Shown: positions 6,453 to 6,976 of the stretch, piece by piece
Layout: every line of letters starts with the position of its first letter
How positions within the stretch are numbered: the stretch's first letter is position 1
Assembly: GCA_016194725.1 (NCBI GenBank)
Contig: JACQAW010000056.1
Location: forward strand, 1 to 6,976
DNA length: 6,976 nucleotides
Direction: 5' to 3'
From: Deltaproteobacteria bacterium
GTDB lineage: Bacteria > Bdellovibrionota > UBA1018 > UBA923
The notes under the pieces: generated by a model
What the model was told of the DNA's origin: nothing
Databases searched by the model: none
What the model saw: the letters and a program-made list of their open reading frames with translations, nothing else
Translations under genes and position numbers: made by a program

Positions 6453-6976
6453 TTGGTCAGATCTCCATAAGTTTCCGGACGACGGTCACGGTAAAATTGC
6501 CACAGGTTGCGCACCTCATCGATCATGTCCAGATCGAGCTCGGCGGTGAGCAGCTGGTTTTCGGTGGGCGAGGCCTGCGCGATAATTTTGCCGCGCGGGT
6601 TCGCAAAGTAGCTTGAGCCGTAAAACTCGCAGATGTTCCAAGGCGCCTCGCGGCCCACGCGGTTGATGGCGGCAACGAAATAACCATTGGCCGCTGCGTG
6701 CGCGGGCTGCTCGAGCTCCCAAAGATACTGCGAAAGCCCCGCTACCGTTGCCGATGGATTGAAAACGATCTCGGCGCCATTCAAGCCCAGCGCGCGCGCG
6801 CCCTCGGGAAAGTGGCGGTCGTAGCAGATATAAACGCCCACCTTCGCGTAGCGCGTCTGAAACACCGGGTAGCCCGTGTTGCCCGGCTTGAAGAAGAACT
6901 TTTCCCAGAAGCCCGCCACTTGCGGAATGTGGTTTTTGCGGTACTTGCCCAGGTACGTGCCATCGGCGTCGATCAC
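6449..6976 (-). CDS. Beta-ureidopropionase (nitrilase superfamily), N-terminus cut by window edge
   Basis: This enzyme hydrolyses N-carbamoyl-beta-alanine (or its 2-methyl form) to the beta-amino acid, CO2 and ammonia. The visible 175 residues are the C-terminal part of a carbon-nitrogen hydrolase. KYRKNHIPQ (11-19 of the fragment) holds the catalytic lysine (14), and VGVYICYDRHFPEGAR (46-61) holds the nucleophilic cysteine (51) and the glutamate that follows it. FNPSAT (72-77), NGYFVAAINRVG (97-108) and GSSYFANPRG (120-129) are further family segments. The first glutamate of the Glu-Lys-Cys triad would lie to the right of the window. The GTG at 6976 is almost certainly an internal valine and not the start, because about 100 or more N-terminal residues of the family are missing. 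N-carbamoyl-D-amino acid amidohydrolases look similar, but the operon context favours the pyrimidine enzyme. The stop overlaps the aminotransferase start by 4 bases. Often called pydC. Confidence 0.9.
   Translation of the reverse strand: MIDADGTYLGKYRKNHIPQVAGFWEKFFFKPGNTGYPVFQTRYAKVGVYICYDRHFPEGARALGLNGAEIVFNPSATVAGLSQYLWELEQPAHAAANGYFVAAINRVGREAPWNICEFYGSSYFANPRGKIIAQASPTENQLLTAELDLDMIDEVRNLWQFYRDRRPETYGDLTK
6463..6466 (-). promoter_or_regulatory. Ribosome binding site of the aminotransferase gene
   Basis: GGAG on the minus strand lies 10 bases upstream of the ATG at 6452, within the last codons of the beta-ureidopropionase gene. With the ATGA overlap it supports this start and coupled translation. 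Confidence 0.45.

Larger units (their letters stand above)
1202..6976 (-). other. Reductive pyrimidine degradation operon (5' end beyond the window)
   Basis: Five genes lie on one strand in transcription order: beta-ureidopropionase, class III aminotransferase, dihydropyrimidinase, PreT, PreA. The junctions are an ATGA 4-base overlap at 6449-6452, a 3-base gap at 5103-5105, a TGATG 1-base overlap at 3684 and an 8-base overlap at 2409-2416. This spacing implies one transcript and translational coupling. The products cover every step from uracil to malonate semialdehyde. No regulator, transporter or promoter for the operon is inside the window; these may lie to the right. Confidence 0.88.

Noticed and set aside
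1..6976. Mobile element, phage, defence system, CRISPR, tRNA or riboswitch
   Set aside because: The window is almost entirely filled by recognisable housekeeping and catabolic genes; I saw no terminal repeats, regularly spaced repeats, transposase or integrase motifs, and no non-coding gap long enough for an RNA gene.

Overview
The window is chromosome-like DNA with moderately high GC, packed with genes and with almost no intergenic sequence. It looks like a Gram-negative, proteobacteria-like heterotroph. That impression rests on codon usage, Shine-Dalgarno type ribosome sites, an MscS-type inner-membrane channel and a DUF192 protein with an export-like N-terminus. I cannot name the organism. 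There are no tRNA or rRNA genes, insertion sequences, CRISPR arrays, integrases or strong repeats.

Left part (1-1189). A small MscS-family mechanosensitive channel gene on the minus strand runs off the left edge. It lies head-to-head with a DUF192 gene on the plus strand (698-1189). The proposed start codons of the two genes overlap by 9 bases, so any promoter for either gene must lie inside the other. DUF192 ends only 12 bases from the convergent preA stop codon.

Right part (1202-6976, minus strand, transcribed right to left). This is a tightly coupled operon for the reductive degradation of pyrimidines. Its order is beta-ureidopropionase (partial, runs off the right edge), class III aminotransferase, dihydropyrimidinase/hydantoinase, PreT, PreA. 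The junctions are a 4-base overlap, a 3-base gap, a 1-base overlap and an 8-base overlap. Together the genes encode a route from uracil or thymine to the dihydropyrimidine (PreT-PreA, using NAD(P)H), then the N-carbamoyl-beta-amino acid (dihydropyrimidinase), then beta-alanine or beta-aminoisobutyrate plus CO2 and ammonia (beta-ureidopropionase), then malonate semialdehyde or its methyl form (aminotransferase). The cell can thus take nitrogen, and possibly carbon, from pyrimidines.

The main oddity is in preT. Its reading frame breaks near 2690-2705, in the stretch between the NAD(P)H-binding core and the C-terminal FAD-contact segment. The rest of the gene continues in another frame with its conserved motifs intact. 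The sequence at the break also looks short by about 20 codons, which suggests a small out-of-frame deletion (or an assembly error) rather than simple loss of one base. All other complete genes look intact. I see no clear novel system here; the most useful observations are the preT break, the unusual beta-domain of the MscS protein and the shared 5' ends of the divergent pair.
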